A stretch of 42,846 bases of DNA from Candidatus Saccharimonadota bacterium (lineage in GTDB: Bacteria > Patescibacteriota > Saccharimonadia > Saccharimonadales > UBA10212): contig JACPKG010000021.1 of assembly GCA_016187175.1 (NCBI GenBank), forward strand, positions 1 to 42,846, written 5' to 3'. The notes beneath the pieces were generated by a model. That model saw only the letters and a list, made by a program, of their open reading frames with translations, did not search any database and was not told the DNA's origin. This document shows, in pieces, positions 16,355 through 25,969 of the stretch. Numbering within the stretch: the first letter of the stretch is position 1; each line of letters starts with the position of its first letter. Position numbers and translations under genes: made by a program.

Positions 16355-17122
16355 ATGGTGTATGAAAAATGGCGCAACCCCCCCTATAAACCTGGCCAAA
16401 AGACGGCCTATAAAATCAGCCGCAGCAAAATCGACGTGTTCGTACAATGTCCGAGATGTTTTTGGCTGGACGGGCGGCTGAAAATTAGCCGTCCATCAAT
16501 TCCGGCCTTCACCCTCAATTCGGCCGTTGACCATCTGTTGAAACTGGAATTTGACGCCATCCGCGAAACCGGCGAGCAGCATCCCTTGCAACAAGAGTAC
16601 GGCATCGACGCTAAACCGATAAAACACGACAAATTAAACGTCTGGCGCGAGAATTATAAGGGCGTCGAAGCTCTCCACCAACCGACAAACTTACGAGTTA
16701 CCGGCGCCATTGATGATTTATGGCAAGATTCCACAGGCAAGTATATCGTGGTGGACTATAAATCTACTTCCAGAAACACTAAAATCGAGAAGCTCGACGA
16801 TAGCCGCTGGAACGACCAGTACCGGCGGCAGCTGGAAATTTACCAATGGCTGCTGCGAGCCAATGGTTTGCCTGTCAGCGACACCGGCTATTTCGTTTAC
16901 TGCAATGCCATCAAAAGCAGGCAGGGCTTTGACGCTAAACTGGAGTTCGAAATTACGCTGGTAGCCCACACCGGCAAAGACGGCTGGATAGAAACACGGT
17001 TGGGAGAGATTAAAAATTGCTTGGAAGGTGATATCCCCAGAGAAGCTGCCGACTGTGAACACTGCGCTTATGCCAAATCCCGCACCGTACTAACCCTCAA
17101 TGCTCTCCAAAAGAAAAACTAG
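16355..17122 (+). CDS. PD-(D/E)XK nuclease superfamily protein, Cas4/RecB-like (no CRISPR context)
   Basis: KISRSKIDVFVQCPRCFWLDG ... VTGAIDDLWQD..YIVVDYKST ... QLEIYQWLL ... C-terminal DCEHCAYAKSR cysteines. Confidence 0.75.
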   Translation: MVYEKWRNPPYKPGQKTAYKISRSKIDVFVQCPRCFWLDGRLKISRPSIPAFTLNSAVDHLLKLEFDAIRETGEQHPLQQEYGIDAKPIKHDKLNVWRENYKGVEALHQPTNLRVTGAIDDLWQDSTGKYIVVDYKSTSRNTKIEKLDDSRWNDQYRRQLEIYQWLLRANGLPVSDTGYFVYCNAIKSRQGFDAKLEFEITLVAHTGKDGWIETRLGEIKNCLEGDIPREAADCEHCAYAKSRTVLTLNALQKKN

Positions 17123-17655
17123 AGCTCGTTGGATTTTAGAAATTTATCTGCAGTTTCAAGATCGATACTCATATGTTCAAAAGCAAGCTTACCCATTGGT
17201 AGATTATCGGGCGAGAAGAACCGATAGCTTGCTACGTCGTCAGCTGGTCGGAGCTGGGCGTTTCGTGGCATCCTGGCAATAAAAACTGCTGCAAGTGTTG
17301 GATAATCGATACCTTGGTATTTATACAATTCGGTCACTGAGCCAATATAATGCAGCGTTTCCTTGTTGATTATTATACCTAATTCTTCTTTTACTTCTCG
17401 TGCGGTATTTTCTTCAAAAGTCTCATTTTCTTCCACGAAGCCCCCCGGCAGGTCCCAGTAGCCTTTTGCCGGCTCCACAGCTCTTTCTACCAGTAAATAT
17501 TCATCCTGGTTATTAACCAAAACTACAGCTGTGCAGGGCTTAGGGTTTATATAGAAACTTAGCTCGCAGCTAGCGCACTTAAGATGAGTTGTTAGATTCT
17601 CGAAGTTATTGCCGCAGCGCGGACAATATTTAAATGCCCGGATTTGTTTCATCAA
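17119..17655 (-). CDS. NUDIX hydrolase with N-terminal zinc ribbon
   Basis: YCPRCGNNF..CASCELSF; Nudix box GGFVEENETFEENTAREVKEELGI. Confidence 0.92.
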   Translation of the reverse strand: MMKQIRAFKYCPRCGNNFENLTTHLKCASCELSFYINPKPCTAVVLVNNQDEYLLVERAVEPAKGYWDLPGGFVEENETFEENTAREVKEELGIIINKETLHYIGSVTELYKYQGIDYPTLAAVFIARMPRNAQLRPADDVASYRFFSPDNLPMGKLAFEHMSIDLETADKFLKSNEL

Positions 17656-17700
17656 CTAATTTTACTCCTTGTTTGAACTATATGTTACGAAATAGGGACT

Positions 17701-17725
17701 ATTTACAGGGTTCAACCCTGTAAAT
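17701..17725. repeat. Palindrome ATTTACAGGGTTcAACCCTGTAAAT, RAYT-flanking copy 1
   Basis: 25-bp palindrome immediately 3' of the RAYT gene, followed by degenerate TGTAAATG. Confidence 0.85.
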
Positions 17726-17750
17726 GTACTGTAAATGTAAAAGTTATGTT

Positions 17751-18365
17751 CTAATAGTTAGCCAGTTCGGATTTAATCTCGCCGATCCATTTCTTATGGT
17801 CTTCGTAATCTTCGATAAATTTTTTGTAGTCCGTCCGGCCATCAAAAAGTTCGAGAATATTACCGGGTTTCAGCCACTCTGCTTTTTGATGTCTTAAATA
17901 GAAGGGCAGGCTAGAAAAATTCCAGGTTTTATAATCCTTCGGATTCAAATGTATATAGCGCGAAATATGCACCAAGTAATTATCTCGGTCAATCATCAAG
18001 GCCTTAAATCGACTTTGAAAAACCGGGCCAAGGAGCTCATATTTTTTATTGAAGTACATGCCGTATGTTGTAATCACTGACTTAAATAATTTAGTCATCG
18101 CATCTGGTGTTCGCTGATAAATCAGTGCGTGAAAATGATTTGGCATTAGGCAGAAAGCCAGTAAATCAATTTCCGGCTGAAGCCAAGGATACTCTCGATT
18201 TTGCTTGTCTCTGGAGGGCTCATTACTCAAATATCGCTTAAAAAGATTTAAAAAGACCGTATAATCATCATTGTCACGAAAGACTTCGTTATTACTATGG
18301 CCTCGTCCATAGACATGGTAATAGCTATCTTCAAGATAGATTTTATCTACATTTCTCCCAGCCAT
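17751..18365 (-). mobile_element. REP-associated tyrosine transposase (RAYT; Y1/HUH, IS200-like)
   Basis: YYHVYGRGHSNNEVF ... AFCLMPNHFHALIYQ (HUH) ... SRFKALMIDRDNYLVHISRYIHLNPK. Confidence 0.93.
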
Positions 18366-18390
18366 AGCAGCATATTAACACACATTTTTT

Positions 18391-18419
18391 CTATTTACAG
18401 GGTTCAACCCTGTAAATAG
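18391..18419. repeat. Palindrome CTATTTACAGGGTTcAACCCTGTAAATAG, RAYT-flanking copy 2
   Basis: 29-bp palindrome immediately 5' of the RAYT gene, same core as 17701..17725. Confidence 0.88.
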
Positions 18420-18442
18420 TTAACGAAGGTTAAAATGGGGGT

Positions 18443-19750
18443 ATGTTAGATATTCGGTTTATTCGGGAAAATGCCCAGCTTGTCGAGGAAAAGGCTGAGC
18501 AAAAAGGCTTTAAAGTCGATATAAAACACCTGCTTCAGCTGGACGATGATCGGCGTAAGCTGCTGACCGAGATTGAAACGGTGCGCGCCGAGCGTAACAA
18601 ACTTGCCGAGCAACTAAGGGACAAAAAACCCGCTCAAAAAGAGGTCATACAGGGTCAGGGACTCAAGAAAAAGCTCAAAAAATTGGAGCTAGAGCTCGAG
18701 CCCGTCGAAAAAGACTACGAAACTCTACTTAAAGCGGTGCCTAACATGCCGGCCGATGATGTGCCAGTCGGCGCTACTGAAGCTGACAACGTCATAGCAA
18801 AAGAGTGGGGCCAAAAACCAAAATTTGGCTTTCAGCCCAAAACTCACTGGGAAATTGCCGAGACCCGCGGACTGATAGATAAGGACAGAGCGGCTAAGAT
18901 CGCTGGTAGTCGTTTTGCCTATATCCAAGGTGATCTGGTAAAACTGCAGTTCGCACTCATTCAGTTTGTCTTGGATGTTTTGACTAACGAAGATACGATC
19001 AAAAAAGTTACTCAGGAGGCAGGTTTAAAAAACGTATCTTCAGAGCCATTTACACCTGTTCTACCGCCAGCCATGATTCGCACCGATGTCTTTGACGCGA
19101 TGGACAGACTAGAACCTCAAGAAGAACGCTATCAAGTCGGACCTTTAGAAGATAACTTATGGCTGCAGGGCAGCGCTGAGCACACGCTGGGTCCTATATA
19201 TATGAACGAAATTTTGCCGGCCGAAATGTTGCCAATCCGTTTTCTGGGTTATGTGACCAGTTTCCGACGTGAAGCTGGAAGTTATGGGAAAGATATTGAA
19301 GGCATCATACGTATGCACCAATTCGACAAGCTGGAGATGGAAAGTTTTACTACCGCTGAAGATGGTATGAAGGAGCATCTATTCATGGTGGCGATTCAAG
19401 AATATCTGATGCAGCAACTAAAAATTCCTTACCATGTTTTGCATAAGTGTACAGCCGATATTGGCAAACCGAATGCCAGAGGGATAGACATTGAAGCTTG
19501 GCTGCCTGGCCATAATAAGTATTTAGAAACTCATACAGCCGACTACATGACAGATTATCAAGCCCGCCGCCTACAAACCCGAATCAAAAATGACAAAGGC
19601 AGGGTAGAACTGGTCCACACCAACGACGCAACGGCATTCGCTATGGGCCGCACAATGGTAGCGATCATCGAAAATTATCAGAGAGAAAATGGTAGCTTCG
19701 AAGTTCCAGAGGCCCTGCGGTCTTATATGCACGGGCAAAAAACCATCTAA
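18443..19750 (+). CDS. serS: Seryl-tRNA synthetase
   Basis: MLDIRFIRENAQLVEEKAEQKGFKVDIKHLLQLDDDRR ... TSFRREAGSYGKDIEGIIRMHQFDKLE. Confidence 0.96.
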   Translation: MLDIRFIRENAQLVEEKAEQKGFKVDIKHLLQLDDDRRKLLTEIETVRAERNKLAEQLRDKKPAQKEVIQGQGLKKKLKKLELELEPVEKDYETLLKAVPNMPADDVPVGATEADNVIAKEWGQKPKFGFQPKTHWEIAETRGLIDKDRAAKIAGSRFAYIQGDLVKLQFALIQFVLDVLTNEDTIKKVTQEAGLKNVSSEPFTPVLPPAMIRTDVFDAMDRLEPQEERYQVGPLEDNLWLQGSAEHTLGPIYMNEILPAEMLPIRFLGYVTSFRREAGSYGKDIEGIIRMHQFDKLEMESFTTAEDGMKEHLFMVAIQEYLMQQLKIPYHVLHKCTADIGKPNARGIDIEAWLPGHNKYLETHTADYMTDYQARRLQTRIKNDKGRVELVHTNDATAFAMGRTMVAIIENYQRENGSFEVPEALRSYMHGQKTI

Positions 19751-19888
19751 TAATACTTTTTTACAATCGTCCTATACGACCACAAGCAATAGTAGGGAAT
19801 GCTTGACCTGTTAAGTACTTTCGGCTCTCGAGGTGATAATTTGAACATCAGGTTGGTTTTTAGTATTGGGTTGCGCTAAAATAGAGCA

Positions 19889-19966
19889 AGCTGAAAGCTT
19901 AAAGCCAGAAGCTGAAAGCAATAAAAATCTTGGTCGGGCTTTGAGCTAGGGACTTTTAGCTTTAAG
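19889..19966. repeat. Mosaic intergenic inverted repeat (AGCTGAAAGC theme)
   Basis: AGCTGAAAGCTTAAAGCCAGAAGCTGAAAGC ... GGGCTTTGAGCTAGGGACTTTTAGCTTTAAG. Confidence 0.5.
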
Positions 19967-19987
19967 TTATTTTTGGAGGTTGTTTTT

Positions 19988-22621
19988 TTGTTGAGACTAA
20001 AACTAAACACTAAGCTATTGAAACGTATGCTGGGCGATCCCCAAGCTGCGACTATTAAACGTCTGAGAAAACGCGTTAATGAGGTTAATACTTTTACTGA
20101 GAAGTATCAAAAAATGTCCGATGTCCAGCTAAAGCGTCAGACGGCCGAGTTTAAAGACCGCTTACAAAAAGGCGAAGGCTTGGATAAGATTTTGCCAGAG
20201 GCTTTTGCCGCCGTACGCGAAGCCGCTACCCGAACACTAAAGCAACGCCACTTCGATGTCCAGTTGATCGGAGGCATGGTGCTGCACGAAAGCGGCGTGG
20301 CCGAAATGAAGACAGGTGAAGGCAAAACCTTAGTTGCCACGTTGCCGGTTTATCTGAATGCTTTGGAAGGCAAGGGTGTACACGTGGTAACAGTCAACGA
20401 CTACCTGGCTCAGCGTGACGCCGGCTGGATGGGACAGATTTATGATTTCCTGGGTATGAGCGTGGGTGTGATTATTCCGGAAGAGTCCTACATTTACGAC
20501 CCAAGCTACGAGAATAAAGAGCACTTTGATGAACGCTTTAGACATCTGCGACCAGCCAACCGTCAGGAGGCCTATCAGGCTGACGTAACCTACGGCACCA
20601 ACAACGAATTCGGCTTTGATTATCTGCGTGACCATATGGTGCGCGAAGTGCAACAGCTGCGCCAACGCGACCTGCATTATGCCATCGTTGACGAAGTCGA
20701 CTCCATTTTGATTGACGAAGCCCGCACGCCATTAATTATCAGCGCGCCGTCGGTTACCAGCGGTACAGCTTACGACCAGTTTGCTCGCGTAGTGCGTCAG
20801 CTTAAAGAGCAAGACCATTTTGAAAAAGACGAAAAGCGCCGCAGCGTTGTCCTAACGGATGCTGGAGTTGAGTTTGTCGAAAAGATTCTGGGCATCGAAA
20901 ATCTTTATTCCACCGATAATCTGCGTACCATTTACCATCTGGAACAAGCGCTGAAAGCTCAAGTTTTATTTCACCGTGACAAAGATTATGTGGTGACCCA
21001 AGAGGGCGAGATAGTAATTGTTGATGACTTTACCGGACGCCTGCTGCGCGGCCGGCGTTACAATGAAGGTTTGCACCAGGCGATTGAAGCTAAAGAAGGC
21101 GTGGAAGTCCAAGAAGAATCAATGACCTTAGCCACCATTTCTTTCCAAAACTACTTCCGTCTTTATAAAAAACTGTCTGGTATGACCGGAACGGCCATGA
21201 CTGAAAGCGAGGAATTTCACCAGATTTATAAACTTAACGTCGTCGAAGTACCAACCAATCAACCAATGATCCGCCAAGACTTGCCGGACCGTATTTATAA
21301 ATCCGAGGCTGGCAAAATGCGCGCTATCACTCGTGAAGTAGCCGAGCTACAAAAAAAAGGTCAACCCATACTGATTGGCACCGTCAGTGTCGAAAAAAAC
21401 GAATTGCTAAGCTCACTGCTTAAAAAAGCCAACATCCCGCACGAAGTTCTAAATGCCAAGAATAACGAACGAGAAGCGGCCATCGTGGCTAAAGCAGGTC
21501 AAAAAGGCGCCGTTACACTAGCCACTAACATTGCTGGTCGTGGTACGGACATTGTACTAGGCAAGGGTGTGACCGATCTGGATGGACTTTTTGTACTGGG
21601 CTCCGAACGCCATGAATCGCGCCGGATAGATAACCAGCTTCGTGGCCGAGCTGGACGCCAAGGCGATCCTGGCACCACTCAGTTTTATGTGTCTTGCCAA
21701 GACGACTTGATGAGAATTTATGGCGGAGACAAGATAGCAGCGGTCATGGACCGCCTACGGGTAGATGAAGATACCCCCATCCAAAGCCGGATGATCACCA
21801 AAAGCCTTGAGGGTGCTCAAAAAAAAGTGGAGGGCTTTAACTTTGATGCTCGCAAAAACGTTGTTAAATATGACGACGTCATGAACCGTCACCGGAAGGC
21901 TATTTACGCCGTTCGGCACGAAGTTTTACGGGCCGAGGACATTAGCCCTCGGATCAAAAAATTCATTGCCGAGGAGGCCGAATTTCTAGCCAACCACCCC
22001 GACTCGCTAAGTGAAAACTTCGAAGCTATATTAACCGAAGTATTTCCATTGGATGAACCAACTCTAGACAAATTGTTTGACACCGAAGCTACTCAGTTCC
22101 AAGCGGCATTAGAAGATGTTGCCACCGAGCTGTATAGGCAGCAGGAAAAAAGCTTTAGCGCCGATTTAATGCGTAAGGTCGAACGCGATGTTTATCTTCA
22201 GCTACTTGATACACTTTGGATGCAGCATTTGGAAAACATGGACCATCTGCGAGAAGGTATCCACTGGATAAGCGTTGGTCAGCGTGATCCATTAGTAGAA
22301 TATCGCCGTCAGAGCCAACGCATTTTCGATGAGATGCAGTTGACCCTGCGGCATGAAATAGTTCGGGCCATAATGCATGCCCAACCGTTGCCTAAGGAGT
22401 TGGAAGAAGCCGTTGAAACAGACTTGACAAGGGCTGCTCGCGGTGCGGTCGACAACGCTGGCCAAATACTACGCGCTGAACATTACGGTGAATCTGATTT
22501 TAAACCTGCCAAAGATGAGCAGATGGTCCAGGCTAGGCTTCACAACCAGCGTAAAAAAGCCCGCAAGGCCGAGCGCCAACGTAAGCGCAAAGCTACAATC
22601 AAGAAAAAGAAACGGAAATAA
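19988..22621 (+). CDS. secA: Preprotein translocase subunit SecA (TTG start after GGAGG)
   Basis: MKTGEGKTLVATLPVYLNALEGKGVHVVTVNDYLAQRDAGWMG ... NIAGRGTDIVLG; ORF track start 19973 is a TTG that overlaps the SD. Confidence 0.95.
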   Translation: MLRLKLNTKLLKRMLGDPQAATIKRLRKRVNEVNTFTEKYQKMSDVQLKRQTAEFKDRLQKGEGLDKILPEAFAAVREAATRTLKQRHFDVQLIGGMVLHESGVAEMKTGEGKTLVATLPVYLNALEGKGVHVVTVNDYLAQRDAGWMGQIYDFLGMSVGVIIPEESYIYDPSYENKEHFDERFRHLRPANRQEAYQADVTYGTNNEFGFDYLRDHMVREVQQLRQRDLHYAIVDEVDSILIDEARTPLIISAPSVTSGTAYDQFARVVRQLKEQDHFEKDEKRRSVVLTDAGVEFVEKILGIENLYSTDNLRTIYHLEQALKAQVLFHRDKDYVVTQEGEIVIVDDFTGRLLRGRRYNEGLHQAIEAKEGVEVQEESMTLATISFQNYFRLYKKLSGMTGTAMTESEEFHQIYKLNVVEVPTNQPMIRQDLPDRIYKSEAGKMRAITREVAELQKKGQPILIGTVSVEKNELLSSLLKKANIPHEVLNAKNNEREAAIVAKAGQKGAVTLATNIAGRGTDIVLGKGVTDLDGLFVLGSERHESRRIDNQLRGRAGRQGDPGTTQFYVSCQDDLMRIYGGDKIAAVMDRLRVDEDTPIQSRMITKSLEGAQKKVEGFNFDARKNVVKYDDVMNRHRKAIYAVRHEVLRAEDISPRIKKFIAEEAEFLANHPDSLSENFEAILTEVFPLDEPTLDKLFDTEATQFQAALEDVATELYRQQEKSFSADLMRKVERDVYLQLLDTLWMQHLENMDHLREGIHWISVGQRDPLVEYRRQSQRIFDEMQLTLRHEIVRAIMHAQPLPKELEEAVETDLTRAARGAVDNAGQILRAEHYGESDFKPAKDEQMVQARLHNQRKKARKAERQRKRKATIKKKKRK

Positions 22622-22723
22622 ATAGCATGCACAAAAATTCTCGGGAAGAGCAGCCCGATTCGCCAGTCGGCGGACCGGCGCGATGAGAAACCCTGAAAGG
22701 GTGTCTTATAAGGCGGAGCCGTT

Positions 22724-24010
22724 ATGAAGCATAGCGTTGCTGAAGTCCAGTTAAAAAACGGCGCCCGGGGCTTGTTAATTGATGTACCCGGAGCGTCAGT
22801 TACGAGCTATGAACTTAACTTCAGGGCTGGCGAATATCTTGTACCACGCAGTAAGTGGGAGACGCCGCACATTATGGAACACGTAGTTTGGGGAGGAGCT
22901 AATAAAGCTTTCCCAAACCGACAGATTTTTCAGGCCGAAGTGAGTAAAAATGGCGCCTACACCAACGCTTACACCAGTTATTATTCGGTGGCCTATGGAG
23001 GCGAAACGGCCGATTTTGAGTGGGACAGGGTCATGTCGTTGCAGTTTAACGCGTTGACTGATCCGCTATTTTTACCAGTCGAATTTGAGGCCGAGTTTGG
23101 CAACATCCGTGATGAGTTAGTTAGTTACACCAACAACTATTTTAGAGTTTTGGCTAGTGAGATGAGCCAAAAGTTTGGCTTCAAAATTGTCACTGATTTT
23201 GAGCGAGTTAATTTAATGCAAAATGTTACCACAGAAGATCTGGTAGATCATTATAAAAAAACACACTTTATGGGTAATCTACGTTTTATCGTTGCTGGTA
23301 ACCTGCGGGGTCGACGGACAGACGTCAAAAGATTACTAGAGCAACTTGATCTGCCAAGAGGCGGGAGTCGCTTCAAGCTGCCTGAGGAAAAAGCTAAAAA
23401 ACCAAAAACACCGACATTCATAACTAATGAGACAGTGCCTAATATCTACCTTATTATCAGCACTCATTTTAACGATATAATCGAACAAAAAGACGACGAC
23501 GCTATGGGCATCGCTCGGATTTTGCTGACCGAAACACTCTATTCGAGGATTTTTGGCCAGGCGCGCGACCGTGGGCTGGTTTACCATGTCAGTTCCGGCC
23601 ACCATATCTCTTCTAAAGTAACGGAGTGGTGGCTGAGCGCCCAGGTGCTGCCAGAGAATGCACCGCCGCTATGCGACATTGTTTTGACGGAGATAAAAAA
23701 AATCAAAGAAAGCGTTATTGCTGAGGCCGAATTGGACAACGCCAAGCAATACGCGCTGGGTTCCTTCCAGCGCTCATTACAGACTGTCCAGAGTGTGGCT
23801 AGCGCTTACTCACGGTACTTTTTTGACGAACATATTGAAGATCTGCGCTCCATGCCAGCCCGTATCAAAGCTATCACGAAGAAGGATATAGCCAGAGCTA
23901 TGAATAAACTTTTTGACCAGAAGTTAGGCGGAGTCGGCGTACTTGGCGGCACCGACCCTAAAATTGCCGAACATTTAAACGACCAACTTCTACCGCTTTG
24001 GCGGAGTTAA
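22724..24010 (+). CDS. M16 family (insulinase-like) peptidase
   Basis: Processing-peptidase-like fold: FRAGEYLVPRSKWETPHIMEHVVWGG; degenerate HxxEH-like HIMEH; NIRDELVSYTNNYFR. Confidence 0.8.
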   Translation: MKHSVAEVQLKNGARGLLIDVPGASVTSYELNFRAGEYLVPRSKWETPHIMEHVVWGGANKAFPNRQIFQAEVSKNGAYTNAYTSYYSVAYGGETADFEWDRVMSLQFNALTDPLFLPVEFEAEFGNIRDELVSYTNNYFRVLASEMSQKFGFKIVTDFERVNLMQNVTTEDLVDHYKKTHFMGNLRFIVAGNLRGRRTDVKRLLEQLDLPRGGSRFKLPEEKAKKPKTPTFITNETVPNIYLIISTHFNDIIEQKDDDAMGIARILLTETLYSRIFGQARDRGLVYHVSSGHHISSKVTEWWLSAQVLPENAPPLCDIVLTEIKKIKESVIAEAELDNAKQYALGSFQRSLQTVQSVASAYSRYFFDEHIEDLRSMPARIKAITKKDIARAMNKLFDQKLGGVGVLGGTDPKIAEHLNDQLLPLWRS

Positions 24011-24032
24011 TCGATTTCTAGTTTCGATCGTC

Positions 24033-24038
24033 TATACT
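24033..24038 (+). promoter_or_regulatory. -10-like TATACT, 7 nt before prfB ATG (leaderless)
   Basis: TATACT-tgttttt-ATG. Confidence 0.55.
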
Positions 24039-24045
24039 TGTTTTT

Positions 24046-25125
24046 ATGGAAGAGCTGAAAAAGCGGATCGAGGCGCTTCAAAACGAAGTAAAAAAGGCAG
24101 TCGAGAAAATCGGTTTGACGGCCCTTGAAGCCGAATCAAAAGATTTGAAAGAGCGGATGAGCCGGCCCGAATTTTGGCAGGCTACTGACAAGGCCCAAGA
24201 AGTTAGTAAGCGCGAAGCCGATATAACTCGGCGGGCCGACCCATGGCGCAACCTAAAAAAGGACGTCAGTGAGCTAGGTGAGCTGATTGGACTTAACGAT
24301 CTAAGCCTTCAGGCCGAGCTAGAGACTCGAATCTCGAATCTGGAGTCTCGTTACTCTGAACTGAAGCAGGAACTTCAGTTCACGGGTCCGTTTGACGACC
24401 ACGATGCGTTACTAAGTATCCATGCCGGTGCCGGCGGCACTGATGCTCAGGATTGGGCCCAAATGCTGCTAAGGATGTACACCAGGTGGGCCGAAAGACA
24501 TAAGCTAAAAACTAAAAGCCTAGACTTAGCTTCGGGGGAAGAGGCGGGTATTAAAAGTGCGACTATCAAGATATCAGGGGGTGATTTTGTGTATGGCCAA
24601 TTGGTAGGGGAGCACGGCGTACACAGGCTGGTGCGTCTTAGCCCCTTCAATGCTGACCATTTACGCCAGACCAGTTTTGCCAAAGTTGAAGTCATGCCAG
24701 CGATTGAAAAACCGAGCGAAGCCGAGATTGACGAACAGGATTTAAGAATTGATGTTTTTCGTGCCGGCGGCCGTGGTGGCCAATCTGTCAACACCACTGA
24801 CTCAGCCGTACGTGTCACGCACGTTCCGACAGGCATGACAATTACTATCCAAAATGAGCGGAGTCAGTTACAGAACAAAGAAACCGCTTTAAGTGTGCTC
24901 CGTTCCAAACTAACAGTTCTGCAGCTAGAACAACACGCCAAAAACTTATCTGAACTAAAGGGTCCCAGCCAATCGGCAGAGTGGGGGAACCAAATTCGCA
25001 GCTACGTACTGCATCCGTATAAGCAAGTTAAGGACCTGCGCACCGGCTATGAAACTACTGAGCCCGACAAAGTCTTAGACGGCAATCTAGATCCTCTTAT
25101 CAACGCCTGGCAGCAAAAGCAATAG
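24046..25125 (+). CDS. prfB: Peptide chain release factor 2 (no programmed frameshift)
   Basis: SIHAGAGGTDAQDWAQMLLRMYTRWAERH ... FRAGGRGGQSVNTTDSAVRVTHVPTG; contiguous ORF. Confidence 0.95.
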   Translation: MEELKKRIEALQNEVKKAVEKIGLTALEAESKDLKERMSRPEFWQATDKAQEVSKREADITRRADPWRNLKKDVSELGELIGLNDLSLQAELETRISNLESRYSELKQELQFTGPFDDHDALLSIHAGAGGTDAQDWAQMLLRMYTRWAERHKLKTKSLDLASGEEAGIKSATIKISGGDFVYGQLVGEHGVHRLVRLSPFNADHLRQTSFAKVEVMPAIEKPSEAEIDEQDLRIDVFRAGGRGGQSVNTTDSAVRVTHVPTGMTITIQNERSQLQNKETALSVLRSKLTVLQLEQHAKNLSELKGPSQSAEWGNQIRSYVLHPYKQVKDLRTGYETTEPDKVLDGNLDPLINAWQQKQ

Positions 25126-25133
25126 CTGTTTGA

Positions 25134-25139
25134 TATACT
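25134..25139 (+). promoter_or_regulatory. -10-like TATACT, 7 nt before ftsE ATG (leaderless)
   Basis: TATACT-ggtatcg-ATG. Confidence 0.55.
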
Positions 25140-25146
25140 GGTATCG

Positions 25147-25827
25147 ATGATTCTCCTTGATCGGGTGACAAAAACTTACAATCAAAAAGAGCAGGCGCTG
25201 GAGCGAGTAAGTTTACATGTTGAGCCCAAAGAATTTGTCATTATAGTCGGTCAAAGCGGCGCTGGAAAATCTACTTTATTTAAGCTTTTGACTAGAGAAG
25301 AAAAACCAACCAGTGGCAAAATAATCGTCGGTGGTATGGATTATGACAAACTACGCGACAAGGATATACCATTGCTGCGCCGTAAAATCGGCGTGGTTTT
25401 TCAAGACTTTAAGTTGTTGCCGGCTAAAACTGCCTACGAAAACGTAGCTTTTGCGCTGGAAATCGCCGGGCTGCCGACGGTCGAGATAAAACACACCGTG
25501 CCAAAAGTTTTAGAAGTTGTCGGCCTAAGAGATAAAGCCGATAACTACCCGCGCGAACTTTCGGGCGGCGAAAAACAGCGCGTGGCGATTGCCCGGGCTA
25601 TCGTTCGTCAACCCAAAATCTTAATCGCGGACGAACCGACAGGCAACCTCGACATCAAACACGCCTGGGACGTTATTAAGGTGCTAGAAAAGGTTAATAA
25701 GTTCGGTACGACGGTGCTTTTAACCACTCATAACCAGGAAATTGTTAACTATCTTAAGCGGCGGGTAATAACTATCAAGGACGGCAAAATTATTAGCGAT
25801 AAAGCAGTAGGGCAGTACAAACTATGA
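25147..25827 (+). CDS. ftsE: Cell division ATP-binding protein FtsE
   Basis: Walker A GQSGAGKST, signature LSGGEKQRVAIARAIV, followed by ftsX. Confidence 0.95.
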   Translation: MILLDRVTKTYNQKEQALERVSLHVEPKEFVIIVGQSGAGKSTLFKLLTREEKPTSGKIIVGGMDYDKLRDKDIPLLRRKIGVVFQDFKLLPAKTAYENVAFALEIAGLPTVEIKHTVPKVLEVVGLRDKADNYPRELSGGEKQRVAIARAIVRQPKILIADEPTGNLDIKHAWDVIKVLEKVNKFGTTVLLTTHNQEIVNYLKRRVITIKDGKIISDKAVGQYKL

Positions 25828-25860
25828 CTTCGCCATCTCCATTCACGGTTAATCTTTTTG

Positions 25861-25942
25861 AAAGGTCCGATCTTGCAACAAGCAAAGAGATTTTAGGCAA
25901 AAGCACCAGATTTTACCTATCTTTTTGCAAGGTCGGACCTTT
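25861..25942. repeat. GGTCCGACCTT-type palindromic element, copy A (ftsE-ftsX gap)
   Basis: AAAGGTCCGATCTTGCAA...TTGCAAGGTCGGACCTTT with internal GCAAAGAGATTTTAGGCAAAAGCACCAGATTTTACCTATC. Confidence 0.85.
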
Positions 25943-25969
25943 ATCACGATATGGCGGCGGAGACGCTTT

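Noticed and set aside
17701-18419. Complete IS200/IS605 element with TnpB
   Set aside because: Only a Y1 transposase of the RAYT type is present; no TnpB and no asymmetric hairpin ends typical of IS200/IS605.
22680-22710. Hammerhead-like motif (GATGAGAAAC) in the secA-M16 gap
   Set aside because: No stem II between CUGAUGA and GAAAC and no matching cleavage stem; chance similarity.
24046-24150. Programmed frameshift in prfB
   Set aside because: The RF2 ORF is contiguous with no in-frame TGA or CTTTGA-type site.
24447-24836. ORF track minus strand 129 aa
   Set aside because: Antisense to prfB; no start context or family match.
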